Shown here: positions 1 to 10,679 of the stretch, in pieces
Numbering within the stretch: position 1 is the first letter of the stretch
Layout: every line of letters begins with the position of its first letter
Source: Micropterus salmoides
Lineage: Eukaryota > Chordata > Actinopteri > Centrarchiformes > Centrarchidae
Assembly (NCBI RefSeq): GCF_014851395.1
Contig: NW_024041373.1
Location: 23,196,750 to 23,260,749 of the forward strand
Direction: 5' to 3'
Length of the DNA: 64,000 bases
The notes under the pieces: model-generated
The model's input: only the letters and a program-made list of their open reading frames with translations
The model's database searches: none
What the model was told of the DNA's origin: nothing
Program-made: the position numbers and the translations under genes

Positions 1-436
1 CCTGCATGAGTAATATAATGAACTCACTCGCCTCCAAGCTGTCCAGAACTCAGCTGCTAGACACATACAAGCAGAAGAATGCACATTACTCCAGTCCTAT
101 CATCCCTTCACTGGCTGCCAGTTAATTTTAGAATTCATTTTAAAATATTGGTCCTTACTTTTAGAGCATTACAAGGTCAAACTCCCTCTTACATCTCCGA
201 CCTGTTACAGCAACATACTCCCTCCTGTAACCTAAGATCATTAGGTCAGAGGCTGTTAGTAGTTACAGTCTATGGTAGTTCCCTATACCCACTTTAAGAC
301 CAGAGGAGACCAGTCTTTCCAAGCCGCTGCACCCAGGTTGTGGAATGCACTCCCCACTTCGTTACGCACCTTAAACTGTGTTGTTTCCTTTAAAAAGCAG
401 CTGAAGACTCTGTTATTCAAACAGGCGTTTAGCTAA
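1..436 (+). pseudogene. C-terminal end of LINE ORF2 (reverse transcriptase protein), broken
   Basis: The fragment covers the region after the catalytic reverse transcriptase core, which has no known catalytic residues. Readable blocks are a degraded QNSAA block at about 45-65, ITPVLSSLHWLPVNFRIHFK at about 85-145, then FRALQGQTPSYISDLL. After a frame change past 290 come FQAAAPRLWNALP and FKKQLKTLLFKQAF before a stop at about 436. The same blocks occur in order in the RT tail at 30652-31191. Frame changes near 50-90 and 285-305 make it non-functional. Its start is cut by the window edge. Confidence 0.85.
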
Positions 437-570
437 ACATTAGGCTTGGTTTTAAAGTTGTCTGCCATATATCAATATGTTTCTGGTGTTTAGCTAGAGC
501 TATATTTTGTTGTTTTATTGTGAAGCACCTTGTTATTTGATCTGTGAAAAGTGCTATAGAAATAAATTTT
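1..570 (+). mobile_element. 3' end of an L2-like LINE
   Basis: This is the tail of a non-LTR retrotransposon whose 5' part lies outside the window. What is visible is the C-terminal region of ORF2 followed by a short 3' UTR. The UTR ends in the pattern typical of L2-type tails, a run like GTGAAAAGTGCTATAGAAAT, and then a short (CTTA)n tail near 568-582. The element reads left to right. A second member of the same broad family lies at 29321-31400 with a different (ATT)n tail. Assignment to L2 rather than to a related clade is by recognition of the C-terminal motifs. Confidence 0.85.
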
Positions 571-2067
571 ACTTACTTACTCAGAGACCACTCCCTCTAT
601 ACTCTGGGAGACATTCAAAGCTTTTCTTAGTGTTTGTGTTATCTCATTTGAAGCGTCCAGAAAGAAGAAAAATAGGGCAAAATTACTTGAAATAGATAGT
701 CAAATCAGTCAGTTAGACAGTCAGAACGCCCGGACACCAAGTCGGGACACCAGGCACACAAAAACAAGCCAGTATTGGAGTTTATTTGAGTGAGAAGGAT
801 GCAGAAAGAGAAAATGAACAAGAGAGTGAAAAGGAGAGCAAGGGAGAGGGAATAATGAGCTGAGGGGAAATGGGGCAACATCCAGAGGGAGGTGCTGAAA
901 CTCAAAAGACGACAGTGACACAGAAACAAAAACAGAGGGAGGGACACGCATACTGTACACACATGTTTGGATTTGGGTTAGTGTTCAAATGTACTGAACC
1001 AGATAATAATTTATTAGACAATAAGTACATAGCTGATGTGCCGAACTACGACACATCTGTGGCATTTTAAAATATCATTGTAGATGTCAGCCTGATTGAC
1101 AGTCACCCCAATGTGGCATTTCACTTTACTACATTATTCAGCATGAAAGTGACAAGCGCAGGCGCTTCTTCTTGTAACTCCATAACAGAGGGAATTAATT
1201 ATTGAACAGGAGCTTCTGACTCTGCATTTTCACTGTGCAAAAGGCAATTCTAGCCGGGCTTTGCAGTTGCATAGCTGTTGGTAAGTCAAACTAAGGTTAT
1301 GCATTTATCTGTTGCTGTCTAAAACACTGTCCTTCTTGATACATATTCCCTGATGCAGAGAATGTACTAATTGCACATAATTTCATGGTTTAGTAAATGC
1401 CTTTTAAGTCAGCTGAAGTGTCAAAATAGAGCAACACTCTTCTTTGGGAGGTGTACATGGGTGTGTGTGTTGGTTGGTGGTGTGGGGGCAGGGGGGTGCT
1501 CCCATCTAGCCAACTCCCCCTGTTAAAAATGAACAAATCACTTACTGGGTACAGGTATACTGTTGGAGTGCTTTATTCTTCAATTTCACTCCACAAAAAC
1601 TGGTTTGGGAGGTCCTAACATGGTGAAACCTCCGTGTGAATATAAGCAGTCAAAGGGGGAGTGTGGAGGGTCTGGATTAGGATCGAGCCATCATGTGCCA
1701 CATTTCCTATGTTGCATGTGTTCAGCCATATTTTGACTATCTGTCTGCTTGGCGTTGTGCATTTTTGAATTTTATCTTCCAGCTATGAGCCTCAATATTA
1801 AACTAGTAAAACTGCCATTAACTACACTTCTTGTGTCTTGTGTCCTGAGTTAAATAAACTCACTCATTATGTGCACATATGGGAACTTCTGAGACCGTGA
1901 AATATTCTACTCTGGTTGTTTGTGGAGTTTATTGTGTGTAAAGTATTGATGCTACGGGCCGTGTGCCATTGAGAGGAATGCTGAAAGAGCAGCCAGAATA
2001 TTGAATACATTGTAAAAAGTAACATACTGAAAAAGACTCAAAACAGCACAACAGTTAGGCCTCTGCT
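571..2067. other. Non-coding stretch, no gene seen
   Basis: No ORF here resembles a protein. The 780-900 part is strongly purine-rich on the plus strand (GAGAGTGAAAAGGAGAGCAA-like). A short GT/G-rich run lies near 1460-1490. At about 1640-1860 a stretch ends with an AATAAA-like motif (AAATAAACTC), which could be a decayed retroelement tail, but I see no boundaries or target duplication to support that. Confidence 0.6.
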
Positions 2068-2319
2068 TTAATGTTGCTTTAGTAAAATGTAGCCTGTTTC
2101 ATAATAAAAAAACCCTCTCCTTAAAAATGGTATGGTATGGAGTAATGTTTGTTGTACACAACGTCAAATCATCAAAAGTGCACCGCATGCGGCAGGCCCT
2201 GTATGTGTCTATGCAGGAGATAGAGAGAGAGCACAGCATGCGTTGACATGAGTAAAGCAGATTTGCGGAGGGCCCATTTACTGGACCTTTTCAGGGGCCC
2301 AGTCATTTCTGTGGGTGGG
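2068..2319 (+). repeat. Dispersed repeat, copy 1 (second copy at 51814-52050)
   Basis: This segment matches 51814-52050 in the same orientation across almost its whole length, by eye roughly 80 percent or better with small indels. Shared landmarks include TTGTACACAACGTCA versus TTGTATGCAACGTCA, GCGGCAGGCC, a GAGAGAGAGAGCACAGCATG block, and CCAGTCATTTCTGTGGG near the right end. I do not recognise the family. There is no ORF, and the right end is rich in GGGCCC. Confidence 0.85.
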
Positions 2320-3351
2320 CATGATAAAACATATACAGTTTAAAAGCCAGCTTTGTTGAATTCCATTAAAAAATGTTACCGCATGTAATTCATATTACAT
2401 TTACATTATGTACACTGATATCCTTATCCAGAGGGACAAGAATGTACCAGAATTCCTCAGCAGAAGTAACATTACTGCCAGCATATTTTCTCTGAGTGGT
2501 GTTAATGAGCCTGCAGATGCTCATCTGATCAATGTGACAGTTTCAGAAGGAAGGAGCCTCATAATGACGCAGAATGGTGAGCTTTCATCTCATCATATCT
2601 ATCTGAAAGGAATAAGTGATTATTTATCTCCCATACAGATGTCCGCATCTTCTGCATTGGGGAGATTTATCGTCTATGTTTGATCACTTCATCATCACCG
2701 TTTACACTTCTGGCATTTTGTGTATCTACTCTCTGCAGGTGTGTTGTATGAAGGCTGTCGCTGCTCAGGTGACCTATACTGGGCATCAGTTGATGGATCT
2801 TCATTCCTTTTAAGTTGATCAGGAACAAGGGAGATGTTTGTCAAAAGAATCTTAACTCAAGGTCCACTTACTAGCTTTTGTTTTAAGCCTTTCAACAGCA
2901 CCATGGAAGAGGATTAGATTTTGAAGAGAGGGAGAGAGATTTGCACTAATGAGTGACTCATAATATACTGTAAGGATGTTCTACTGTAAGTAAAATATCC
3001 CACATGATAGTACGGATGCAGACAGGCATACGCGGCCTTTGTGAGACACAGCTTTGCCATCCACTTATTTCTACCCGATAAGCTTCCCCAGAAGGGTGTA
3101 ACAACACCCCCCATGCCCCTAAAAGAAATGCTATTACACATAATACATTTATGGTAGGTAGGTGCACTGAATCTAAATGTTATGCATGTTACACCATGCA
3201 ATCCAGTTGACATGATTAATTGCCTACTACCAGTAACATAAGGTGTGTGTGTGCCCATTTACCCAGTAATCTGTATTCTTCTCCTTCTCCCTGTTCATAC
3301 TTCAGATGAGAAAGCAGTGTCCAGCAAGCAGCACTTAATGAAATTGGATGC

Positions 3352-3354
<3 letters not shown>
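2320..3354. other. Non-coding stretch with a short fish-repeat fragment
   Basis: Around 2395-2443 the sequence ATCCTTATCCAGAGGGACAA resembles the common fish repeat core usually ending CTTATCCAGAGCGAC; it is only a short degraded piece. The rest has no recognised feature. The ORFs at 2408-2683 and 2914-3258 look like chance reading frames. Confidence 0.5.

Positions 3355-3386
<32 letters not shown>
3355..3386. repeat. (CA)n microsatellite
   Basis: An uninterrupted AC/CA dinucleotide run of about 32 bases. Confidence 0.98.
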
Positions 3387-3389
<3 letters not shown>

Positions 3390-3782
3390 CTACTACCCCC
3401 TTTATCCCTTTATCCATCCATACAACACTCCTCACTTGTTTTACTACACCCTGTTTCCAAAGCTCTTTCTCTCCTTCTCCTCTAAACAATCTCTCTCTTC
3501 TTGTCCTTCCCTAATAAACAAATGATGAAATACTTTCTTCAGAAGATTTAATAAATTATAAGACTTTAAGAACAGGAGGATCCTGTCCTGTCTCTTCTCT
3601 GTGATGTTGGCTGCTGACTCACTCATTAGTTATGTGCATCATTGCGGAAGTGTGTTGCTTTGCAGGGAATATCTATTGTATGTATGCACAGCTGTCATAC
3701 TGACTCCCTCTCATAGTTGTTGTGTGTGCATGAGTCTACAGAGTTTGTGGATGCACTTTAATTCATCTATGTTTATACACGT
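3387..3782. other. Non-coding, pyrimidine-rich
   Basis: A C/T-rich stretch (about 3390-3510) follows the microsatellite. No gene or recognised repeat is seen. Confidence 0.5.
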
Positions 3783-3795
3783 GCACACACGCGCG

Positions 3796-3828
<33 letters not shown>
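3783..3828. repeat. (CA)n microsatellite with a CG-interrupted left part
   Basis: The run starts with a mixed CACACGCGCGCACG section and continues as pure CA to about 3828. The alternating purine-pyrimidine CG/CA tract has potential to adopt Z-DNA. Confidence 0.97.
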
Positions 3829-3830
<2 letters not shown>

Positions 3831-4367
3831 CCAGACCTCTGACCTGAGCTTGAGGATTAGGGGTGAGAAGGGTATTTTTAATTGCTTTAAATTTATATAT
3901 GTAAATGGACAGGCACAGTACACTTGCTCTTGCTGTGATCGAGGGTGAGAGGCTGCTTTAAAATAGTAACAGCGATACGATACATGTACATGGGACCCTT
4001 ACAAACAGGTGAAATCAAATTGATTTTACTCATTATCATCACAGCTACATAAAACATCACTTACTAAAGTTACTTAAAATGACAAAGATAGCCAAGTTTG
4101 AGATTATTTTGTTGATGACCGACTTGATGACACTGCTTATTCAGCTTCCAAAAACATGTTCTCCTACTATTGTCTACTCTGCTGCTCTTCTCCTGCTCTG
4201 CTCTCCTCTCCAACAACAATGATAAGCACATGAATAGTCAAATAATCAAGATTAATGTACATTAACTACAGTATGTATCAAAGAATCAAACAATGTTTGA
4301 GGAAATTAGAAAGCAGATCACCACCATCAATCCTGATTAGTTTGATGATGTTTTCAATGTAGTGAGT
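3829..4367. other. Non-coding, nothing recognised
   Basis: AT-rich with no ORF of interest and no repeat that I can identify. Confidence 0.5.
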
Positions 4368-4407
4368 CCCTGGGACCCACATGCAGTCACTGGAGTGGGT
4401 CCCAGGG
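4368..4407. repeat. Perfect 13-bp inverted repeat (hairpin)
   Basis: CCCTGGGACCCAC at 4368-4380 is the exact reverse complement of GTGGGTCCCAGGG at 4395-4407, with a 14-base loop. It is GC-rich inside AT-rich DNA. The arms are too short to call it a transposon or a microRNA precursor. Confidence 0.9.
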
Positions 4408-5937
4408 GAACTGAGTTTAGGAATAGGTATAGTTAGGATTTTATCAATACTAATACTCTTATCAGTTCGGTTGTCCATCAATACACTTATTTGTTCATTT
4501 TCATTACTGAAAGTGCCATTTAGAAGAGAATCATTGTTTGACATCATTCTTTGACTTGCCCCTTGCCTGGGACAAATTTGCTATGGGAAACCCTACTGAG
4601 AGCTAATGCTCCAGACAATACAGCTGCAAGCACTACAGACACTCAGCCCCTTTCACTAGGATAACAGTGGTTCCATGAGGGTTTTTCAGAACTGTCACCT
4701 CTTCAAAATGCTCTATCCTCCCTCCTGTCCTCTGTCTCGTATCTTCAATATGCCCCGCTCGCTTCACAGAACACCTCCCCTGAGGCTATAGTGCGCTGAT
4801 GGGAGAGAGATGGGAATTGTAAGAGAGTATGTGAGTGAGACAAAAACAGAATCATTTAGAAAGCAACCAAACATATAAAGAAACAGTACAACAAGCCAAT
4901 GCAGAGAAAAAAGGACCTTAAAAGACAGAGGCACATAAATTGAAGCAGTGTAGATTTGCAAGTTCCACATTTTATTGATAAAAAACAAGTCTCCATCCAT
5001 ATATGTTTACACTCTATATATAGTATTTCAGCGATGTACACATGGTGATTTGCACCATGCATAATAAAAACAAATGAACCAATGATCCATCGTTTGAGGC
5101 AATGATTGACGCATGGCATTTGAGATCTCCATTGGGCATTACAAGAAGCAGGTCAGATCAGCACAGACCCCAACAGAAAACTCTACCAATGGTAAGATCT
5201 TTTTATCCATCCTATGTGCAGAATGCTTGTGAATTAGATACTAGATTATCTGGCCAACAAGATATATTTTTACAAGTTAATGCCATTATTTAGAAGACCT
5301 GCATAAGAACTCATATTTGCTTTTTCTTTTTTAATCAGCCTCTTTTCATCTATCAACTCCGAGGCATCGAAATAGTCTGATGATGGACTTTTATTACTCA
5401 ACATGCCTATGTATTGTACCCATGAAAATAATCGTGTTTAGCACTAGTTGACAATTAAACTGTTCACACAAGCCTCTTTTCTCTAAAAATGCAAATGTTT
5501 TAAAGTTTAAAGTTTCAAGCCTTAATTAATGGGGAGAGCACTATCAAAATTGCATCCACTGGCACTGGAACTGAATCTTACTTCCTTTACATTTTTTACT
5601 TTCCCCCTTAGTTTAAACAGTGTGTGTACCTATATATCAATATTAAAACATGCATACACACTCTGATGAAAAATGTAAGATTTTTACTTTTTGGACAATT
5701 ATTAAAATTTAAATGAGGGGTGTTCCATTTATTCCTCACATCTTGTTACTTCTACAACACTAGCCAGCTCTCACAGGTGTGTGGTGTTTGGCTGACTTCT
5801 CCCCAAGAAAGAGGGATCATATTTCTCCTTTTTTCAGCTTCTTTGCACTGACTACATGTAAAATCCAGAATATAATTTAAAATCCTACAAATCCCTTAAT
5901 TGTCAGGTATCATCATATCTTACCTCATAGTACCTTT
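4408..5937. other. Non-coding, nothing recognised
   Basis: No gene, TIR or long repeat is seen. The overlapping minus-strand ORFs near 4764-5119 look like chance frames: hydrophobic, without family resemblance. Confidence 0.5.
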
Positions 5938-6226
5938 ATACCCCACTAGAGCATTGTGCTCCATGAATGCAGGGTTACTTGTGGTTCCAAGAGTCAGCTG
6001 CTGCCCTCCTGTACCTGCAGAACATTTGCTGCAACAATTATTACTAGTCCTATTTTTATTTTCATTAATATTACTATGATTATCAGTACCATAAATTTTC
6101 TGTACCACTACTTTTACTGTTTGTATTTTCTTTCATGGTTCTGCACAAGGTTTCTGCATTACAAAGAGTACGGTACAGAAAAGCTCTGTCTGAAAAGTAC
6201 TATATAAATAAAATGTATTTGAATTT
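5938..6226 (+). repeat. LINE-tail-like fragment
   Basis: The end of this segment reads CTGTCTGAAAAGTACTATAT followed by AAATAAAATG. This is the same pattern as the 3' ends of the L2-type elements at 1-570 and 29321-31400. Nothing of a coding region is recognisable upstream. It is probably a short, old LINE 3' end; the left limit is arbitrary. Confidence 0.45.
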
Positions 6227-6590
6227 AATAAAATTGAAAGTTTGTGCTAGTGCAGATCAAGTTGCCTCTGTGCCATGGTGAGCCAGTAGTTGTAAACTCA
6301 TAGCAAGGGGATCCATGGTCCAATCCTCTCAATGTCCAACAACCATCATATTTTTTCTATTGGCGACTTTTTACGTTTGCACGTGCAAATTTTCCCCCGC
6401 CATTTAAAGTTTCAATTACACTACTTCAATAATAGACATCCCCCTTTTTTTCTTGCTTTAAATGGGAACCAATCAAATTTTCCCTTATACAGATTCAACA
6501 CTTTAGTGCTGTCTGTGCTTATTGATGTATTTTGATCATTTGCATAACAATTCATCAAAAACTCATTCTTTGGAATGTTCTATCTGGGTT

Positions 6591-6591
<1 letters not shown>
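6227..6591. other. Non-coding, nothing recognised
   Basis: No gene or identifiable repeat. Confidence 0.5.
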
Positions 6592-6634
<43 letters not shown>

Positions 6635-6656
6635 GTGTGTGTGTGTGTGTATGTGT
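6592..6656. repeat. (GT)n microsatellite
   Basis: Two GT runs separated by a GGGTGGG interruption near 6625-6633, about 60 bases in all. Confidence 0.97.
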
Positions 6657-7518
6657 CCTCTATGTACTCTGAATACGTGTGTCTGTGTTTCTATATTTAC
6701 AAGTATATAACCCCCTCACAATTACAAAGATAATGAAAACTTTTCACATGCATTTGTGGGGGTCAGTGGTCAGAGTTTGTAGTTACAGTATATCCTTTGC
6801 TTTTCAGGCTGACAAATGGTTTTCTGTGTGGCTGGGGCCTAAATAAATCAGGCTGCATAAGGCTCTTACATCAGATTGGATTTATACGTAAATTATATTA
6901 AATGTGCCTTCATAGATGCTGTGAATTTGCTACTTAAAACACATTTTACCTTATTTTTCCTGCAAATAAAGAGAGATAAGGCGAGAGGGAGGATTAAAAA
7001 AAACAAACAAAAAGACTGAAGAAAAGAAGGGGCTTTATAAATGATTCACTGAATGAATCATACATACATTTATAGTTTAAATTTTTGCAAACCATTTTCA
7101 TGTACTAGCTGGATGGCCCTAATACAGTTCAAAGCAACATTTTGAAAATCAACTTGTCTGCCTCTTTAAGCCATGTGTACCCAGTCAGTGGTTCACACAT
7201 TAGCTGCATGTTGCTGGCTCAGTATCTTTCATGTAATCTATAAATCATCATGATCATGGCTCCAGGCAGGAATCAATACACTGAAGGCAAAGGATATAAT
7301 TGTAGAAAGAGGATAAATGACAAAAGCCAAGGTTTAATTTCATGACATTGTACTGTCTCCAAAGCAGTAGTGTCTATTTACATATCCAGCGAGAACTCAC
7401 TATTAATCTTTAACTTGAAGGATGACTCAGCAACTCTGCTTCACAGGCCCACAGTTTTGAATGTACACTATACTGTATACATTTTACATTCAGTCATTCT
7501 ATCCACCAATTTTATACA
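6657..7518. other. Non-coding, purine tract near 6970-7030
   Basis: Positions 6965-7030 are A/G-rich. A small imperfect palindrome (TGATTCACTGAATGAATCA) lies near 7042. No gene is seen. Confidence 0.5.
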
Positions 7519-7645
7519 GAATGAAATGTCTTGTCCAGCTATTGTATGTATTGCCACAAAATGTTGTACAGGCTTTATGATCCCCAGAGGATGAATTCTA
7601 CTGATTTTGGTGATCCCCTGGAATTCCTTTTAGCAACACTGTGCC
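7519..7645 (+). repeat. Common fish interspersed repeat, fragment (plus strand)
   Basis: Landmarks are GAAATGTCTTGTCCAGCTAT, ATTGCCACAAAATGTTGTAC and GATCCCCAGAGGATGAATTC, followed by TTTTGGTGATCCCCTGGAAT. A minus-strand copy of the same family is at 62601-62795. I recognise the family as widespread in teleosts but cannot give its formal name. Confidence 0.7.
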
Positions 7646-8687
7646 AAGTGTTGCAGCAATAAATACTAGTAAGCGCTAATGGCACCAATGGAGTTAATAC
7701 CTAGGGAAAGAAGTTAGAGTTAACAAAAAGTGCAATCAATATAAGTTTAGGGGATAGAAGAAGAGCACAGGAAGTGCATGTTAGAGGTTAGGTGTTATAA
7801 GAGGAAGTGTTCTCGTTCCACCATCGTGACGTCACAGATGCGAATAGCCAGGACTGGGATTGCTTCGTTGGAGGAGGGTAGTGGCCGAGAAGGAACGTAA
7901 ACTTGTATTATTGAGTTTAAGTAGATGGGTGCAGACCCAGTAGTCACTCTGTATGCAATATTAACAATGGCTAACCTGGCTAGCTGTAAACAAAGGCTGG
8001 CCGAGCAAGGTTTTCTGATTTGTTAAGTGGAACGCCGTCAACTCAGGTGTGACGTTACTCCCAGCTCCGACCTCCTTGATTGAATGAAAGCCAACAATGC
8101 CACCTAGGGAATTGCATCCAAGGAAATACTATTTAACCCCTGATTAGGCACACAGGAACGTTACTGATGAGGCAGAGACGTGATTCAAAATAAAATTATG
8201 TATTTTTAATAAGACAACTGGGGGACTGGACCTGCTGAAAGGGAAATAATGTGAACCAGTAATAACAACTATGACAAAATGGTCAATAGGAAAACTTATT
8301 ACAATAGTTAAAAATGGCTTTTATATAAATTCAAATAAAGAATATAAATCCAGCGCCCCAAAATAACTCTAAGGAGAGGTCACTTGTGGAGAAGCAGACT
8401 ACGCCCAGGAGTGCTACCACTACCCAACTTAAGTGCAGCACTACAAACCTCACAGCATTAGTCACATTCTAGATAGTGCCCCCGTGCAATTACTCACATG
8501 CAAAAAAAGTGAAGGGACCTTGCCACTGGTGCTTAGCCTCCCAACAAGATGGCACCCTGCTTAAAATATAAACTGAATACAAACGTAAACCTAATAGTAA
8601 CAAACCAACCAAGTAATCCAGTTGGCTGAAGTGAAAACTATTAAACTAGAGCAAAACTAACAAACTAAAGGGCAAAACAGGAAACTA
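7646..8687. other. Unassigned region left of the Tc1 element
   Basis: No ORF or TIR is recognised. The stretch is less AT-rich than its surroundings and has some CpG (for example ACCATCGTGACGTCACAGAT near 7820). It could be part of an unidentified older repeat into which the Tc1 at 8688 inserted, but I have no boundary evidence. Confidence 0.4.
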
Positions 8688-8891
8688 CAGTTGCTGGTCA
8701 TATAATTATAATATCAAAAAGTTGATTTATTTCAGTAATTCCATTCAAAAAGTGAAACTTGTATAATGTATACATTCATTACACACAGACCGATATATTT
8801 AAAGTGATATATTTCATTCCTTTTAATTTTGATGATTATAACTGACAAATAATGAAAACCCCAAAATCAGTATCTCAGAAATTAGAATATT
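8688..8891 (+). repeat. Left terminal inverted repeat of the Tc1
   Basis: It pairs with 10119-10320. Conserved blocks shared by both arms include TTTCAGTAATTCCATTCAAA, AAGTGAAACTTG and CATTACACACAGAC; the arms differ by scattered substitutions and small indels. In Tc1 elements long TIRs carry two transposase-binding repeats each, one at the tip and one near the inner end. Confidence 0.9.
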
Positions 8892-9008
8892 GTGAAAAGG
8901 TTTAATATTGAAGAGACCTGGTGCCACACTCTAATCAGCTAATTAACTCAAAACACCTGCAAAGGCCTTTAAATGGTCTCTCAGTCTAGTTCTGTAGGCT
9001 ACACAATC

Positions 9009-10032
9009 ATGGGGAAGACTGCTGACTTGACAGCTGTCCATAAGACGACCATTGACACCTTGCACAAGGAGGGCAAGACACAAAAGGTCATTGCTAAAGA
9101 GGCTGGCTGTTCACAGAGCTCTGTGTCCAAGCACATTAATAGAGAGGCAAAGGGAAGGAAAATATGTGGTAGGAAAAAAAGTGTACAAGCAGTAGGGATA
9201 ACCACATCCTGGAGAGGATTGTGAAACAAAACCCATTCAAAAATGTGGGGGAGATTCACAAAGAGTGGACTGCAGCTGGAGTCAGTGCTTCAAGAACCAC
9301 CACGCACAGACGTATGCAGGACATGGGTTTCAGCTGTCGCATTCCTTGTGTCAAGCCACTCTTGAACAAGACACAGCGTCAGAAGCGTCTCGCCTGGGCT
9401 AAAGACAAAAAGGACTGGACAAACAAAAGGACTGGACTGCTGCTGAGTGGTCCAAAGTTATGTTCTCTGATGACAGTAAATTTTGCGTTTCCTTTAGAAA
9501 TCAAGGTCCCAGAGTCTGGAGGAAGAGAGGAGAGGCACAGAATCCACGTTGTTTGAAGTCCAGTGTAAAGTTTCCACAGTCAGTGATGGTTTGGGGTGCC
9601 ATGTCATCTGCTGGTGTTTGTCCACTGTGTGTTCATGGGTCCAAGGTTAACGCAGCCGTCTACCAGGAAGTTTTAGAGCACTTCATGCTTCCTGCTGCTG
9701 ACCAACTTTATGGAGATGCAGATTTCATTTTCCAACAGGACTTGGCACCTGCACACAGTGCCAAAGCTACCAGTACCTGGTTTAAGGACCATGGTATCCC
9801 TGTTCTTAATTGGCCAGCAAACTCACTTGACCTTAAGCCTATAGAAAATCTATGGGGTATTGTGAAGAGGAAGATGCAATATGCCAGACCCAACAATGCA
9901 GAAGAGCTGAAGGCCACTATCAGAGCAACCTGGGCTCTCATAACACCTGAGCAGTGCCACAGACTGGTCGACTCCATGCCATGCCGCATTGCTGCAGTAA
10001 TTCAGGCAAAAGGAGCCCCAACTAAGTATTGA
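9009..10032 (+). pseudogene. Tc1 transposase, two frameshifts
   Basis: The gene once encoded a DD34E transposase of about 335 residues that cuts and pastes the element by binding its TIRs. I chose ATG 9009 because MGKTADLTAVHKTTI is the usual N-terminus. Domain order: helix-turn-helix paired-like DNA-binding domain (KTQKVIAKEAGCSQSSVSKH), GRKK linker, second HTH (VKQNPFKNVGEIHKEW), then the catalytic core with first Asp in MFSDDSKFC, second Asp in FQQDLAPAHS and Glu in PIENLWGIVK. Breaks: two extra bases in the GGTAGGAAAAAAAGTG stretch (about 9170-9180) shift the frame, and a 17-base insertion at about 9416-9432 that repeats GGACTGGA shifts it again. The protein continues in three frames to TGA 10030-10032. 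Other departures from the usual protein are DDS for DES and LDLKP for PDLNP. It is not functional as read. Confidence 0.95.
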
Positions 10033-10118
10033 GTGCTGTACATGCTCATACTTTTCATGTTCATACTTTTCAGTTGGCCAACATTTCTAAAAATCCTTTT
10101 TTTGTATTGGTCTTAAGT

Positions 10119-10320
10119 AATATTCTAATTTTCGGAGATACAGATTTTGGGATTTTCATTAGTTGTCAGTTTTAATCATCACAATTAAATGAAATAAACA
10201 TTTGAAATATATCAGTCTGTGTGTAATGAATGAATATAATATCCAAGTTTCACTTTTTGAATGGAATTACTGAAATAGGTCAAGTTTTTGATGATATTCT
10301 AATTATATGACCAGCACCTG
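10119..10320 (-). repeat. Right terminal inverted repeat of the Tc1
   Basis: The inner limit is at about TAATATTCTAATTTT. It is the inverted counterpart of 8688-8891 and ends CCAGCACCTG at 10320, next to a TA. Confidence 0.9.
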
Positions 10321-10322
10321 TA

Positions 10323-10648
10323 ATGTTGTGAACAAACAGTGTGGATTTTATTTCAAATAAATTTGGACGACTCCAAATTCCTTCTCTCTCCCTGGGAAAA
10401 AGAGGAGGCGGTTTGAGATATCAACCCTCAACAGATGGCTGTAGAGACCCCGAAGGAGGAGGTGAAAGGTTTGCTTTCCCTAAGTGCTGTTTCTGGGCAG
10501 TTCGATCGTAAAACTGTCCACCTTTGGCAGCACCCGAGACAAGGCTCGGTGCCTGACTGTTAAAATGACAAAGAAACACTAACCAGAAATTAGCTTTCTC
10601 CTGAACAGCCTATCAGAACTCTTTGAGAGGGCAGGAAACCCTAAACTG
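10323..10648. other. Unassigned, GC-richer flank
   Basis: Contains AGGAGGCGGTTTGAG and a CCCGAGACAAGGCTCGGTGC block with local self-complementarity. No ORF. It could be older retroelement sequence but there is no supporting boundary. Confidence 0.35.
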
Positions 10649-10679
10649 CCCCCCCCCCCCCCCCCCCCCACACACACAC
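10649..10679. repeat. Poly-C run followed by (CA)n
   Basis: About 21 consecutive C residues, then ACACACACAC. The homopolymer length is prone to sequencing and assembly error. Confidence 0.95.

Larger units (their letters stand above)
8688..10320 (+). mobile_element. Complete Tc1/mariner transposon
   Basis: This 1633-bp element has both ends and TA on each side (8686-8687 and 10321-10322), the usual Tc1 target duplication. The left end starts CAGTTGCTGGTCATATAATT and the right end, reverse-complemented, starts CAGGTGCTGGTCATATAATT. Inside are roughly 200-bp terminal inverted repeats and a single transposase gene, now broken. Length, long TIRs and the encoded DD34E transposase fit fish Tc1 elements. 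I recognise the sequence as a very widespread teleost Tc1 type, of a kind for which horizontal spread among fish and lampreys has been reported. A copy this little decayed suggests fairly recent insertion. Confidence 0.96.

Noticed and set aside
705..1070. Overlapping frames of 60-85 codons on both strands
   Set aside because: Purine-rich low-complexity sequence without family resemblance.
9460..10032. Functional host gene from the Tc1 transposase C-terminal half
   Set aside because: It lacks the DNA-binding domain, begins within the catalytic domain, and is flanked by intact TIRs; it is simply the broken transposase.
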